DNA from: Ovis canadensis
Lineage: Eukaryota; Chordata; Mammalia; Artiodactyla; Bovidae
Assembly (NCBI RefSeq): GCF_042477335.2
Contig: NC_091247.1
Span: 231,955,001 to 232,019,000, forward strand
Length of the DNA: 64,000 nucleotides
Direction: 5' to 3'
A program made the position numbers and the translations under genes. Shown here one piece after another: positions 45,395-57,785 of this stretch. Numbering within the stretch: the stretch's first letter is position 1; every line of letters starts with the position of its first letter. The notes below the pieces were generated by a model. It saw only the letters and a program-made list of their open reading frames with translations, made no database searches and was not told where the DNA came from.

Positions 45395-48300
45395 CCTGAA
45401 CCCCATGAACAGTATGAAAAGGCAAAATGATAGGATACTGAAAGAGGAACTCCCCAGGTCAGTAGGTGCCCAACACATTAGTGGATACCAGTGGAGAAAT
45501 AACTCCAGAAAGAATGAAGGGATGGAGCCAAAGCAAAAACAATGCCCAGCTGTGGATGTGACTGGTGATAGAAGCAAGGTCTGATGCTGTAAAGAGCAAT
45601 ATTGCACAGGAACCTGGAATGTCAGGTCCATGAATCAAGGCAAATTGGAAGTGGTCAAACAGGAGATGGCAAGGGTGAACGTTGACATTCTAGGAATCAG
45701 CAAACTAAGATGGACTGGAATGGGTGAATTTAACTCAGATGACCATTATATCTACTACTACGGGCAGGAATCCCTCAGAAGAAATGGAGTAGCCATCATG
45801 GTCAACAAAAGAGTCCGAAATGCAGTACTTGGATGCAATCTCAAAAACGACACAATTATCTCTGTTCATTTCCAAGGCAAACCATTCAATATCACCGTAA
45901 TCCAAGTCTATGCCCCAACCAGTGACGCTGAAGAAGCTGAAGTTGAATGGTTTTATGGAGACCTACAGGCCCTTTTAGAACTAACACCCAAGAAAGATGT
46001 CCTTTTCATTATAGGGGACTGGAATGCAAAAGTAGGAAGTCAAGAAACACCTGGAGTAGCAGGCAAATTTGGCCTTGGAATGTGGACTGAAGCAGGGCAA
46101 AGACTAATAGAGTTTTGCCAAGAGAATGCACTGGTCATAGCAACCACCCTCTTTCAACAACGCAAAAGAAGACTCTCCACATGGACATCACCAGATGGTC
46201 AACACCAAAATCAGATTGATTATATTCTTTGCAGCCAGAGATGGAGAAGCTATATACAGTCAACAAAAACAAGACCAGGAGCTGACTGTGGCTCGGATCA
46301 GGAACTCCTTATTACCAAATTCAGACTGAAATTGAAGAAAGTAGGGAAAACCGATAGGCCATTCAGGTATGACCTAAATCAAAACCCTTATGATTATACA
46401 GTGGAAGTGAGAAATAGATTTAAGGGCCTAGATCTGATAGATAGAGTGCCTGATGAACTATGGAATGAGGTTCGTGACATTGTACAGGAGACAGGGATCA
46501 AGACCATCCCCATGGAAAAGAAATGCAAAAAAGCAAAATGGCTGTCTGAGGAGGCCTTACAAGTAGCTGTGAAAAGAAGAGAGGTGAAAAGCAAAGGAGA
46601 AAAGGAAACATATTCCCATTTGAATGCAGGATTCCAAAGAATAGCAAGAAGAGATAAGAAAGCCTTTTATAGTGATCAATGCAAAAAAATAGAGAAAAAG
46701 AACAGAATGGGCAAGACTAGAGATCTCTTCAAGAAAATTAGAGATACCAAGGGAACATTTCATGCAAAGATGGGCTCGATAAAGGACAAAAACGGTCTGG
46801 ACCTAACAGAAGCAGAAGATATTAAGAAGAGGTGGCAAGAATACATGGAAGAACTGTATAAAAAAAATCTTCATCACTCGGATAATCTCGATGGTGCGAT
46901 CACTCATCTAGAGCCAGACATCCTGGAATGTGAAGTCAAGTGGGCCTTAGAAAGCATCACTATGAACAAAGCTAGTGGAGGTGATGGCATTCCAGTTCAG
47001 CTATTTCAAATCCTGAAAGATGATGCTGTGAAAGTGCTGCACTCAATATGCCAGCAAATTTGGAAAACTCAGCAGTGGCCACAGGACTGGAAAAGTTCAG
47101 TTTTCATTCCAGTCCCAAAGAAAGGCAATGCCAAAGAATGCTCAATACCGCACAATTCCACTCATCTCACACGGTAGTAATGGTCAGAATTCTCCAAGCC
47201 AGGCTTCAGCAACGCGTGAACCGTGAACTTCCTGATGTTCAAGCTGGTTTTAGAAAAGGCAGAGGAGCCAGAGATCAAATTGCCAACATCCACTGGATCA
47301 TGGAAAAAGCAAGAGAGTTCCAGAAAAACATCTATTTCTGCTTTATTGACTATGCCAAAGCCTTTGACTGTGTGGATCACAATAAACTGTGGAAAATTTT
47401 GAAAGAGATGGGAATACCAGACCACCTAACCTGCCTCTTGAGAAATCTGTATGCAGGTCAGGAAGCAATAGTTAGAACTGGACATGGAACAACAGACTGG
47501 TTTCAAATAGGAAAGGAGTATGTCAAGGGTGTATATTGTCACCCTGCTTATTTAACTTATATTCAGAGTACATCTTGAGAAACACTGGACTGGAAGAAAC
47601 ACAAGCTGGAATCAAGATTACCGGGAGAAATATCAATAACCTCAGATATGCAGATGACACCACCCTTATGGCAGAAAGTGAAGAGGAACTAAAAAGCCTT
47701 TTGATGAAAGTGAAAGTGGAGAGTGAAAAAGTTGGCTTAAAGCTCAACATTCAGAATACTAAGATCATGGCATCCACTCCCATCACTTCATGGGAAATAG
47801 ATGGGGAAACAGTGGAAACAGTGTCAGACTTTATTTTTTTGGGCTCCAAAATCACTGCAGATGGTGACTGCAGCCATGAAATTAAAAGACGCTTATTCCT
47901 TGGAAGAAAAGTTATGACCAACCTAGATAGCATATTCAAAAGCAGAGACATTAATTTGCCGACTAAGGTCCGTCTAGTCAAGGCTATGCTTTTTCCAGTG
48001 GTCATGTATGGATGTGAGAGTTGGACTGTGAAGAAGGCTGAGTGCAGAAGAATTGATGCTTTTGAACTGTGGTGTTGGAGAAGACTCCTGAGAGTGCCTT
48101 GGACTGCAAGGAGATCCAACCAGTTCATTCTAAAGGAGATCAGTCCTGCGTGTTCATTGGAAGGACTGATGTTGAAACTGAAATTCCAATATTTTGGGCA
48201 CCTGATGCGAAGAGCTGACTCATTGGAAAAGACTCTGATGCTGGGAGAGATTGAGAGCAGGAGGAGAAGGGGACGACAGAGGATGAGATGGTTGGATGGC

Positions 48301-48426
48301 ATCACCAACTGGATGGACATGAGTTTGAGTTAGCTCCGGAGTTGGTGATGGACAGGGAGGCCTGGCGTGCTGCAGTCCACGAAGTCACAGAGAGTTGGAG
48401 ACGACTGAACGACTGAACTGAACTGA
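45395..48426 (+). mobile_element. BovB LINE (RTE clade), nearly full length
   Basis: BovB is the ruminant RTE-clade non-LTR retrotransposon that also supplies the machinery for Bov-tA SINEs. The copy starts at 'cctgaaccccatgaacagta', covers endonuclease and reverse transcriptase, and ends in the tail 'gactgaacgactgaactgaa', which is shared with SINE ends in this window. At about 3.0 kb it is close to full length and only modestly 5' truncated. It interrupts duplicated unit B. I could not define a target-site duplication. Confidence 0.95.
45585..48333 (+). pseudogene. BovB endonuclease-reverse transcriptase ORF, frameshifted
   Basis: The protein would nick target DNA with an APE-type endonuclease and copy the element's RNA. 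The first frame is open from the codon after a TGA at 45582 to 47177 (first ATG 45630). It shows 'GTWNVRS' (45609), 'GDWNAKVG' (about 46014), 'NQIDYILC' and 'CGSDQELL'. In APE endonucleases the last motif normally has SDH, so the catalytic histidine appears as glutamine here. RT begins in this frame ('SSVFIPVPKKGN'), is shifted near 47146 into a second frame ('FCFIDYAKAFDCVDHNKLW') and again near 47530 into a third ('NLRYADDTTLMAES', the YADD catalytic box at about 47647). The third frame ends at 48333. The two frameshifts and the altered endonuclease residue make this copy inactive. Confidence 0.93.
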
Positions 48427-48429
48427 GTT

Positions 48430-48700
48430 TGTATTTGGGCCAGGCCTTTTGCAGGGCTAAATTTTCCAGTTTCTGAGAATGTAGCCAAGGGGTGAGTCTG
48501 AGAGAGGCTCCCGGGACGTACCAGAGCACACTGTCGGCCTATCTGCCATAGAATGGGGTACTCAGAGTCACCGGCTGACAGAAAGGCGTCCCTTTTGTCC
48601 CAGTGATCTCCCCTGTGACTAATGCATGAAAATGGCCGCCCGACCCAACAGCCGCGCCCGACAGTGAGAGGTGACCCCTGAGAACAGCGCAGCTAGGGCA
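48430..48700. other. Intergenic spacer between BovB and L1 relic
   Basis: Nothing was recognised. It is not a clear continuation of unit B. Confidence 0.35.
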
Positions 48701-48726
48701 CCGTGTGACCCGGGCAGAGACATATT

Positions 48727-48964
48727 CCATACTTGTCACAAGTGCACGGGGAACATTCTCCAAAATTGACCATATGTTAGGCCAGAAAATAAGTCTACTA
48801 TAAATAGACTCAAATCCTGCAAAGGCACTGTTTCCTGTCACAATGCCATACTTTTCACAAGTGCACGGGGAACATTCTCCAAAATTGACCATATGTTAGG
48901 TCAGAAAATAAGTCCACTATAAATAGACTCAAATCCTGCAAAGGCACTGTTTCCTGTCACAATG
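48727..48964. repeat. Two-copy tandem duplication inside L1 relic, 119-bp period
   Basis: 48727-48845 and 48846-48964 are nearly identical (first copy starts 'ccatacttgtcacaagtgca', second 'ccatacttttcacaagtgca'). Confidence 0.95.
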
Positions 48965-49130
48965 CAACGAAGCGGAAAGTTAATAGCAGAAGGAAAGGTG
49001 GGAAGATCCACAACATGTGAAGATTAAACACACTCTTGTGTAACCAGCAGGCTAAAAGCAAGAGCAATAAGAAAGGAGCTTAGAGAATACCTGGAGACAA
49101 ATCAAAATATAAACATACCAAAATGTATAG

Positions 49131-50471
49131 TGCCGGGAGCCACCACGGGAGATCCCACCCACGACAAGGTCATGTGGAAGAGAACTGTTACGCAAGGCTT
49201 CAGAACTCAACAGGCTCCCTAGGCTTTCTCGAGCATCTACCCCAAAACAGAATCTGTCTATTTTACTACTTCATGACTTTCACCAACTCCTGTGACATTA
49301 ACAGGGGGCTAACCCTGATCACCTTTCACTGGAGAAAATCAACTCAGGGCTATAGCTAATCAGTCTCCTGGACATGAGAGAAATATTTCAAATCAAACCC
49401 CCTCTGTAAGCATTTTAGCTTGCTTGGCAGATATATCCAGACTCTTGCAGCTATGCATATGATTATTTACTTCTTCCAAACTGTGAGAGGCATGGAAAGC
49501 CTAAAACATAGAGCCTTTCAGAGAGTTAAAAGTTATTAGAGTAGTGCTGGTGTAGGGTTTCATTATTGGGCCAATGCGTGTTGCTGAGTTCCCGTATCTC
49601 TTACCCACTGTGCACCTGGGAGTGCATTAGTTAACAGAATTGGAAAGTAAGAAAAACAGGTGTAGCCTGAAATTAACCACATCGGACTTTTGAGCTAATT
49701 GGTTCTTTCTTGTAACTCACTGCACCTTTGCTTCGTGAGAATGTAACTCTGTTTGATACTTTCTGAGGCCAATATAGATTAGAAATATAAGAAAAAACAT
49801 TTCAAGGGAAAGTAAGTTTTCTGGTTGAACAGCCTTTATCAAAAGAGGGTCATAAAATGTTCACAGGCCTTCAAGGCCAGAAGATAATGTACACAATATT
49901 GTTTATGGGAAAGGTTTGCAGAAAAAAATCCTGGTTTTGATAAAGACAAAACAGATGTAATGTTTGGGCTGACTCTGTATGACTTTGCATCTTTCATTTC
50001 CCTCTATGTACAAGTAAAGGTATAAAAGGCCCTTTTAAAAATAAAAACAATGGGCCTCGCTTGAAGAAGCTTGGTCACCCCGTGTTTTTCTTTTTTCTCT
50101 GTTTTTCTCTCTTACTTTCTTTTTCAGCTGATCCCTGGAGCATAGAGGCTCCCTGCGTTCTCTTATCTGCCCGGGTTTCTAAGACCTGAACGGGAAGACG
50201 TTCTGCATCTTCATTCCCTTGGGAGACCAGGAAGGCACCTGTGGCCTCCGTGAACGGGGCAAACTTCTTGTCTCGAAGTTTTATTGGCTTTCTATGTAAA
50301 CCAAAAAATATCAGCCTCTTTCTCTCCTCTGTTTTCTCATCTATAATATTCTTTCCTTATCTCTCTCTAAATCAATCACCGACACCGTTTTTCCTTCAGG
50401 TTCCCCTGGATCCTACAGGGGCTGGACCCCAGCAGTATGAGATTCTGCAAAAACATCACCAACAATGAAAT
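49131..50471 (+). mobile_element. ERV LTR, class II-type, about 1.3 kb
   Basis: It starts TGCCGGGAGCC, has a TATA box (GTATAAAAGG at about 50019) and an AATAAA at about 50040, then a T/C-rich stretch and a long U5-like region. Flanks GTATAG (49125-49130) and GTAAAG (50472-50477) would be a 6-bp duplication with one mismatch, but the right end lacks a clean terminal CA, so it is uncertain. It inserted into L1 ORF2 sequence. No gag, pol or env was found. Confidence 0.65.
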
Positions 50472-51059
50472 GTAAAGCTGGTAATGCATACGTTTAAAAG
50501 AAAGCTCAAATAAGCAACCTATCTTTACACCTAGGCAGAAAAGGGAGACCAAACCAAACTCAAAGCTAAAAGGAGGAAGGAAAATAGTAAAGATTAGCTC
50601 TCAGATACATACACAGAAGAGGAAAACCAAAGAAATCAATTGTAGACAAAAGTTACTTCAACCAGGTTGACATAAGTAACAAATCTTTAGCTATATTGAG
50701 TAAGAAAAAGACAAGTAAAATCAGTAACAAAGGGGAAACATAACTGCTGATTTGACAATGCAGAGCACTGCAGGAGAACTCTGCACAGCCGGATGCTATG
50801 AGGCTGGATAACCTGGATGCAGCGCTGTTATTTAAGCCTCAGGCTGCGGTGTTTTATTCTGGCAACCCTAGCAAACTAGTGAAGCTTTATCCTCTTTCTT
50901 GCAAACAAAAGTTATGAAAACAGTGCCCAAACCCACAAAGTATACAAAGTATCCGAAAGGAGGAAAAAAGAAAATGATGAACTACCTAGGGTGTTGAGAA
51001 AAATCTTTGTTTCTTATCAAAGTTAAAATAAAAACATCAGAACCACCAGAAAAATCTCA

Positions 51060-51905
51060 TGAATAGACATTTTAGAGAAGCCCAACAAGAGCCATGGTAA
51101 AACAAACCAGAAATTCATTCAGTTGGTAAAAGCAGTAAAATAATATCGTAAAATAAAAACAGTAAAATGTATTGTATTCTTTGGAGGTTTAAAAAAATTC
51201 AACTTACTGAAAATTCCAAAGAGGTTATAATAGAGAGATATATTATATACTTGCCTTAATTTGTGCCTCCTATCGTTTAGCCTGTGTGTCCAGGGCCATC
51301 TGCCCTCCGCAGGTAGTATTTTGTTTTTACGGATCCTTCTAGAGTTCCTCGTAAGAAAACATGGAAGTATATTTCTCCTCCATGCCCTAATTAAAAACAC
51401 AAATAGTGGTCTATTAAGCATGCTGTTTTGTTACATGTTGATTTTATTTGACAATGCCGGGGGAACTGTCTTCCCTCAGGACATACTTTCCTACACAGCA
51501 GGCCACTGGGTGGATGATGTAGTATTATAATGCTTTTTGCCCATCCACATTGGGATGAACACTGATATGCAAGAAGACAGACACTGGGATTCAGGAAAAA
51601 AAAAATTCTCCACAGTATAAGCTGTGGGAAAATTTAGTGTGACTTATTACACCAACAGATCTTATGAAAACAGGAGCAAAAACTGCCTTAGTGACTTGAT
51701 AGTACCTGAAGGACTCAAATTCAGAGACTCCTAAGACCTTACCCCCAATTTATTGGCATAATGTTCTTCTAGGGGGTAAGGAAAGCCATCTAAGTGTGTC
51801 TCCTGATACTTCGTTTTAACATGTTCATGAGCAAAACAAAGAATATGAAACAAAAGACACCTTCAAGCACGTGTGGTTAGGTGATTTTAAATTATTGATC
51901 AAAAG
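51060..51905. repeat. Diverged duplicated unit, copy C, upstream part
   Basis: Aligns with islands of D: 51070-51190 with 19790-19870, 51420-51570 with 20530-20650, and 51725-51905 with 23160-23346. The SINEs present in D are absent here, so they inserted after the split. Confidence 0.65.
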
Positions 51906-52018
51906 TGTAATTTTCTCCTAAAATAAAATGGGATTTCTGCTTCCAAATAAATACAAAGAGTGTCTGGACTTCCTCACCAGTAGTAACGTAATTAGAAAGC
52001 TGAACAAAATGCATGAAA

Positions 52019-52233
52019 CGAACCCTGAGTCAGAATGCTTGGCCCGAGACAACCTGGAAACCCACCCCATCACCATAAAACCTGAGACCGCAGGTCACGT
52101 GGTGGAGAGGGACCCTGGGGCTTCCTCACCCTGCTGCTGTCCTCCTGGGCGCCCCTCCAGCCAAGTCTCTTGCTTTGTCAGCACGTGTGAGCCCACTCTA
52201 GGGCCCTGCAGAGGGTTCCCCTTCCTGCAACGA
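52019..52233 (+). mobile_element. Truncated LTR, same family as 15872 and 33604
   Basis: Starts within the U3 ('aaccctgagtcagaatgctt') and ends 'ccttcctgcaac'. The segment with AATAAA is deleted or changed, so it is a damaged partial copy. Confidence 0.8.
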
Positions 52234-53189
52234 TAAGAGGAACAGTGTCTACTTGCCCACCTACCATTGGGAATTAGAAAGCTGAACAAAACAGGAAACT
52301 ATTCTCAGACCCTGAACCGCAGGCAGTGTGGGGGTTCCGGGGCTAGGTTCCTCGCGTGAAGGTGAGCACACACACCAACCTGATGACTCCGCACCTCTCT
52401 GCCTTCAGGCGTTTTTCACGCTGCAACTGCAGGCAGAGGTGCCCATGAACATTCTGGCAGAATCAGAACAGAGAACACGGCTGAGCTGGGAGGCCACCGA
52501 GGCTGTGATCTGTGTGGCAGGGCTTCACAAATGAGGGAGCTACTCAGAGAAAGTTCCACAGCTGCTGAATGGTCCCTTTGAGTCTTTATCGAATATCAAT
52601 CGGCGGACACAGAGGTCAGATTCCGTAATGAATAAAAAACAAAACATAAAATATTGGTCTCAAAGCAAAAAAAACAATTCCTTCCACATTAAATTTTTTT
52701 CTAAGTATGACAAACGAAGACTAGTGAGCAGCACACACATACGTAAATGGATATGTTTCTAGAAAGCAGTTTTTAAAAGATGTCAAAACCTCTTGTCATG
52801 CCAGCCTTCGAATTCTGCTGAAAAAGTGAAAAGAGTAATGCGGAACTAGGTCTTTGCATACAAAAAGGCATTCGAATAGCTTTAGTATTTCTTTCAAAAA
52901 TTTTTTCATCGGTGAAAAATTGTTTTCCCATTTTCTGTTGGTTTCTGCCATACAACAATCCCCATTAGCCATAATTACTTACATATGTATTTTATATTTG
53001 TATATCACTTGCTTCTTAAGCCTCTCTCCCCTCCTTGAATAGCTTTAGTTTTAGGATGGAAAAGTTATAAAGAGCCCTATAAACAGGAAATCAACAATGT
53101 TACACCTGTTCCTCACTCAATATTACGCTTCCATTATCACGTTTATAAAAGACCTTAAAATGCACATCAGTAAGTGCACTTCCCAGCTA
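52234..53189. other. Intergenic, no feature recognised
   Basis: AT-rich, with no coding signal. Confidence 0.4.
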
Positions 53190-53700
53190 CTATTTGGGTT
53201 GCAAGGGGTCAGCCGGCACCACTTGCATTAGGCTGAGACTAGGGGTACGCAGAGGAGTGATAGCAAACCAGGAAGGCACGTCCTGCTCAGAGCTAGTGAT
53301 ATGTAGGGAAGCTGGAGGGCGGCTGCGGGGAAGAGAGGCGCCCATGGGATTGCTTAGAGGAGCATGTTCCCCCCGATGTTTCTAATTGGAAAGGATACAG
53401 AAGCAAAGTCACTAACCGAAACTGGACCATAAGGCCTATTGCAGCAGTTTGGGGGGGGAGGGTCTGGATTTCCCGAATGGCTGCTGCGGGGAATGGGGCC
53501 AGGCCTCCCGGGTTGTAGTTTTCTGTGGGTTTAAAGAAGTACTTAGACATACTGAAACTCCTCTTCGGTCATCTTTAACTGAGCAGCTGTTCTGTAGATA
53601 AACTTTATAATTACAGACAACAGTAATTACAGTATCGTCAAGTAACAACGATAATAGTAATTTTCATTATTCTAGATTTCTTTCATCTACTAAAACCTGC

Positions 53701-53952
53701 TACTGCTGCTCCTAAGTCGCTTCAGTCGTGTCCGACTCTGTGTGACCCGATAGACGGCAGCCCACCAGGCTTCCCCGTCCCTGGGATTCTCCAGGCAAGG
53801 ACAGTGGAATGGGTTGCCATTTCCTTCTTCAATGCATGAAAGTGAAAGTGAAGTTAGTCCTGTCCGACCGTATGGACTGCAGCCTACCAGGCTCCTCCGC
53901 CCCTGGGATTTTCCAGGAAAGAGTATTGGAGTGGGTTGCCCTTACCTTCTCC
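53701..53952 (-). repeat. Bov-A2 SINE with target-site duplication
   Basis: Antisense dimeric Bov-A2, flanked by CTACTAAAACCTGC (left, ending 53700) and CTACTAACCTGC (53953-53964), which differ by two bases in an A run. Confidence 0.92.
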
Positions 53953-54039
53953 CTACTAACCTGCATTGTAGCAAATTTCAAAGCACCAAAGCTGCCTGGC
54001 TATCTAGTCGACCTGTCGGCGATGATCACCCAGCTACAA

Positions 54040-55560
54040 CTACCCGGCATGAACGCCACCGGAACAAATCCGGACCGTAGGGAGCAGAAGGCACAGCGTC
54101 ACCACTCCGCACGCGTTTCCTCCGAGTGCGCCGGAGGTTGCATTTCTCTCTCCCGCATCCTCCCGTTCACCCGTGTGTAGGCTCTTCTGAGACTAAAGGG
54201 GCGCCAGGCTCGCGTTTCCTTAGGACCCTCCACGGGACGGCCGCGGACGCTTTCTGTCTCAAATATTTGTTTCGCGCTTCTGACCGCCGAACCCAGACAT
54301 GACTGGAGCCGCGCATGGGGCTCTTTTCTTACTCGCTCCGTTCCCTGTTAACACCCGCGGTGAGGGGATTCGTGAGTGTGGGGTCCAGGGCCGCAAGGGG
54401 AAAAGGTGGGACAACAGGCGGTCCCCGTGTAGACACAGCCCTGCCTCGTACGACCGCAGAGCCTGGAGAAACGACAGTGGGCGTCGGGGAGCAGCTTCCC
54501 CGCCTCCCATCTCTGCTGCAGACCTGAGCCCCAGGCGGCGACAACCCGCGGTGCTGCGGGGAGAGCCGTACGCGCAGTACAGCGCAGCCTTGTTCCGCGC
54601 GCTCTACCTGTCCCATTCCGGGGGTTCCGTGATCCATGGACGGCCGACGGAGACACGGCAACTCTCAGGTGAGACGGAAAAACTGACTAACGTGGCCCAG
54701 AACACCGCGTGGGGCACGCTCAGTCTCACCCGCTAACTATAACCCAGGCCGTACCCGAGGACCGAAGAAACGTCTCGACCGCTCCCCAGCTCCTAGAGAC
54801 ACGAGTCGGCCTCGTCACGCAAGCCTGCCCGTTCCAGTCAAGCGGGAGCAGGACGCGTCCAGGCCCGCTAAACGAACTCTACGAGCAGGATTCGCGCGGG
54901 CTGGCGAAACCTCGGAGTGTGGAGCGGGGGTAACGAGGAAGGAAAACAAACGCCCTAAAAGGTGACCCACGAGTCTGGACGCCGAGCCACCAGCGCTCCG
55001 GCGGGGAAGATCCTCTCTCTCCCCGTTCCGAGGCCCCGCGGATGGCTGGGCGCGGGGAAATGCTGGTCGACCCGAGCGAGCAGCCAAACCTACCTACCCC
55101 GGCCCCAGGGAGCCTCCCAACACCCTGCAGATCCAATCTTCAGCAGGAGCAGGCCTGCCCAGGCCTCCGCAGCACCGGGGATATCGCCGCCAGGGCTGCC
55201 GGCCTCTGGAGCTCCCTTCCGCGTTTGCCGGCTGCATCGCAGCCCTTGTGAAGGTCGCCGAAGGAAGGGAACGCTCTGCAAGCGGCCGCCGGGGGCGCAC
55301 GACAACCGGTTCGAGCGTCCCCGGGACGAGGCGCCGTCGCCGGCAGGCCGCAGTGGCGCCTGCCGCCCGAACGCCCGAGCTCGCCGGGGGCCTCTGCCTC
55401 GGAGGGGGCTCCCCCTCGGGACAGCACGGCGCGGAGCGGCCCAGGGCTGGCGGAGAGCGGGAGGCCGCGGCGGAGAGGCCCTCCACGCGAGACTGCAAGG
55501 CCCAGGCAAACCTGAGCAAGGGAGATTCTGCAGGGGGTTGGGCTGTGTGAACTGCAGGCT
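54040..55560. other. CpG island of unit C
   Basis: Very CpG-dense. Several open frames on both strands (for example 54962-55570 plus and 55090-55662 minus) reflect composition. None has a recognisable domain or is conserved in A or B. Position relative to the flanking unit is the same as in A and B, so it may be an old shared promoter region. Confidence 0.65.
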
Positions 55561-55974
55561 GAAACAGTGACGGCAACACAGAGAGAGCGCGGGAGACACT
55601 GCATTCTGTAATTTCAGAGTCGAGATGCTGCTGAAGAGTAAAACCCAAGGCTCGGAAGCCATAAAGGAAAGGACTGAAAATTCGACTACGTGATTGGTCT
55701 TTTAGTCTTTACCAAGCAGAGTCAGATGACAAGAAACGGGTGTACGGGAACACGTGTGCAACTACACGTATAACAGCGATGTTGACATCAGCATTACTTA
55801 ATCACAGAATATTTAGAAAGCATGGCAAGAGACCAGTGCTTTTACATAACACAACTATCAATTTGCTCTTTGGTTTATTGCTGTTATTTAAATGAGTTAG
55901 AGCTATAGGTATTGAAACGATATCTATGGCAAACTGTTAAATGAAAACAGAAAGTTCTAGCACTTCCAGCGGTG

Positions 55975-55991
55975 CATATATATATATATAT
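55975..55991. repeat. (TA)n microsatellite
   Basis: About eight TA units. Confidence 0.9.
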
Positions 55992-56598
55992 GCATTTACC
56001 ATCTTTTAAAAATGCAGTGGAAAAGTAGAGAGAGTAGCTAAAGAGGTTTTAAAAAGCAAGAATCAAGTCTTCCCTATAGCCTGGTGTCTGGACAGAAAGA
56101 CGTGCAGAAACAAAGATGGGCCACACGACGTACTTTTCTGCTCCCTCCTACTCTAGTCTTGGGACAGGCAGCTGGCATCTCAGCCCCTCCACCTCTCTGC
56201 TCCACTAACACCCAGAGCCCCTGCGGGCAATCAGAGCTCTGACTCTGCAGGCCTGGGATCCCTATGTCCACAGTCTCTTCCTTCAGGTCAGGAGCCTCGA
56301 GCCATTCCCTTGGCTTGCCCAATCATGCGTGCCCAGAGCTGCTGGCTCTAACACACACCTGTGTAGTCCTTCTCTCCATAAGCTTTGAGCTGATATCCCA
56401 GGGGAAGACCATTCCCCTCACAAAACAGCTGTGAACAACGGGAACAACCGGAAGTTTGCCCCTGGACCCATTATACAAACTCTGTGCACACTCAGCTCCC
56501 AAAGACACTACCCTGTTCACCGCGCTGTTTACGTGGCATCGCCACTGCTTACTTGAAGCATCCAGACTCACTTCTGTGGCAGGAAGAAATACGAGGCG

Positions 56599-56668
56599 CG
56601 TATACACACACACACGCACGCGCACGAGCACACACACACATGCACAAACACAGAAGCACACACATACC
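56599..56668. repeat. Interrupted (CA)n microsatellite
   Basis: CA and CG-containing variant units over about 70 bp. Confidence 0.85.
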
Positions 56669-57785
56669 CCAGGAGCCACTCTGGACCCCTGCTAGAGCTG
56701 GCAATGGTGGGAGAAGAAAAGAGATCACTGTTGCTACTTCTCAGGTCCTCTGCGCTGACAGACCCTGGTGGCTTTACTGATTTCACTGTGGAGAGTGCGG
56801 GCTTTAGCGCCCTGGTCTGTAGTTTGCTGTCCCGCGCCCTGCGCTCTATTGGGTCCACTCTACCCTTTCTCCTCAATGCACACTCAGCACTAAGAAATGA
56901 GAACCGACACACATTGCGTTCAGCCTTCAAATCTGAACAAAGTTTAAGAGCAGAGAGAAACTGAGTTCTTGTGAAGAAGGTAGTGAGAAAATTGTATTTA
57001 TCCGTTTTGTAGCTGCCAAAATGTTCAAATATAGTCTATAAAAGCTTAATATTTTTTAAAATTAGGAAAAGTAAATAGGCCCTCATTACTCCTCCTTGCC
57101 CATCACCACCTCTGCCCCAGCGTCCATCACACTGGGCTCGTCTGATGACACTCCTGTTCTCCTGGTTGGGGACCTTTTTCACACTCATCACTGTCATCTG
57201 TGCCCGCTGCACACCTGCGGCCACGGGGGCCATTCCCATGGTGAATCAGGGGGTTTTCTCCAGTGAGCCTCAGGGGTGCTGTTGTTTTCTTTTAATAGAA
57301 ACCTCTCCCGTCTGTCCTGTAAACTCACAACCTTTACAGATGCTGTAGCGAGCGGGTGTGAGTGACAGAAAGAGGCTGTTTCCATATCAGTCCCTGAGCT
57401 GCCACGTGCCTAACAGAGTGGTGGGTGTCACTGGCATCAATATTTCCTGCGTGGTGTTAGAAGATCCAGGCCGAAAGGAGAAACCGGACAATTTGGCAAG
57501 ACACAGATCAAACCAGGAACGAGAGCAAGTCCCTCTCATTGTTTCAAGGTCAAGAACTCAGCCCCCACTGTCCTCCTCTGCATCCTCACGCAGGACGGTT
57601 GAAACTGACCAGATAAAGCTGAGGAGACGGAGAGCCGTCATGAGAGCCAAGCCTCTAAAGCCCTGCTGGATACTCTAGGCTGAGTCTCCAACACTCACCT
57701 GGGGGTGACCCCTCCCACCAAACCACGGGCATGCAGAGATAAGGGGAACCCTGCTCTCTCTGGGGTCAAGGGGAAAACACTATGG
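56669..57785. other. Intergenic, no gene recognised
   Basis: Beyond the end of unit C. No coding signal or named repeat. Confidence 0.4.

Larger units (their letters stand above)
48701..50760 (+). repeat. L1 ORF2 relic split by an LTR
   Basis: The left part (48727-49130) shows L1 ORF2-like sequence ('agtgcacggggaacattctc', 'atatgttaggccagaaaata', 'caaaatataaacataccaaa'). The right part (50472-50760) continues the same ORF2 region ('gaaagctcaaataagcaacc', 'aaccaaagaaatcaattgta'). The LTR at 49131-50471 lies between. There is no open frame. Confidence 0.65.
53190..56520. repeat. Diverged duplicated unit, copy C, downstream part
   Basis: Collinear with A 28620-31320. Shared anchors are 'ggctgagact', 'gtcctgctcagagc', 'tcagataac'-like, 'taacaacgataatagtaatt' (A: 'taacaatgataatggtgatt'), then the CpG island, then 'gaacacgtgtgcaa' and 'aagatgggccacac'. 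It is more diverged than A is from B and lacks the Bov-tA shared by A and B. Confidence 0.75.
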
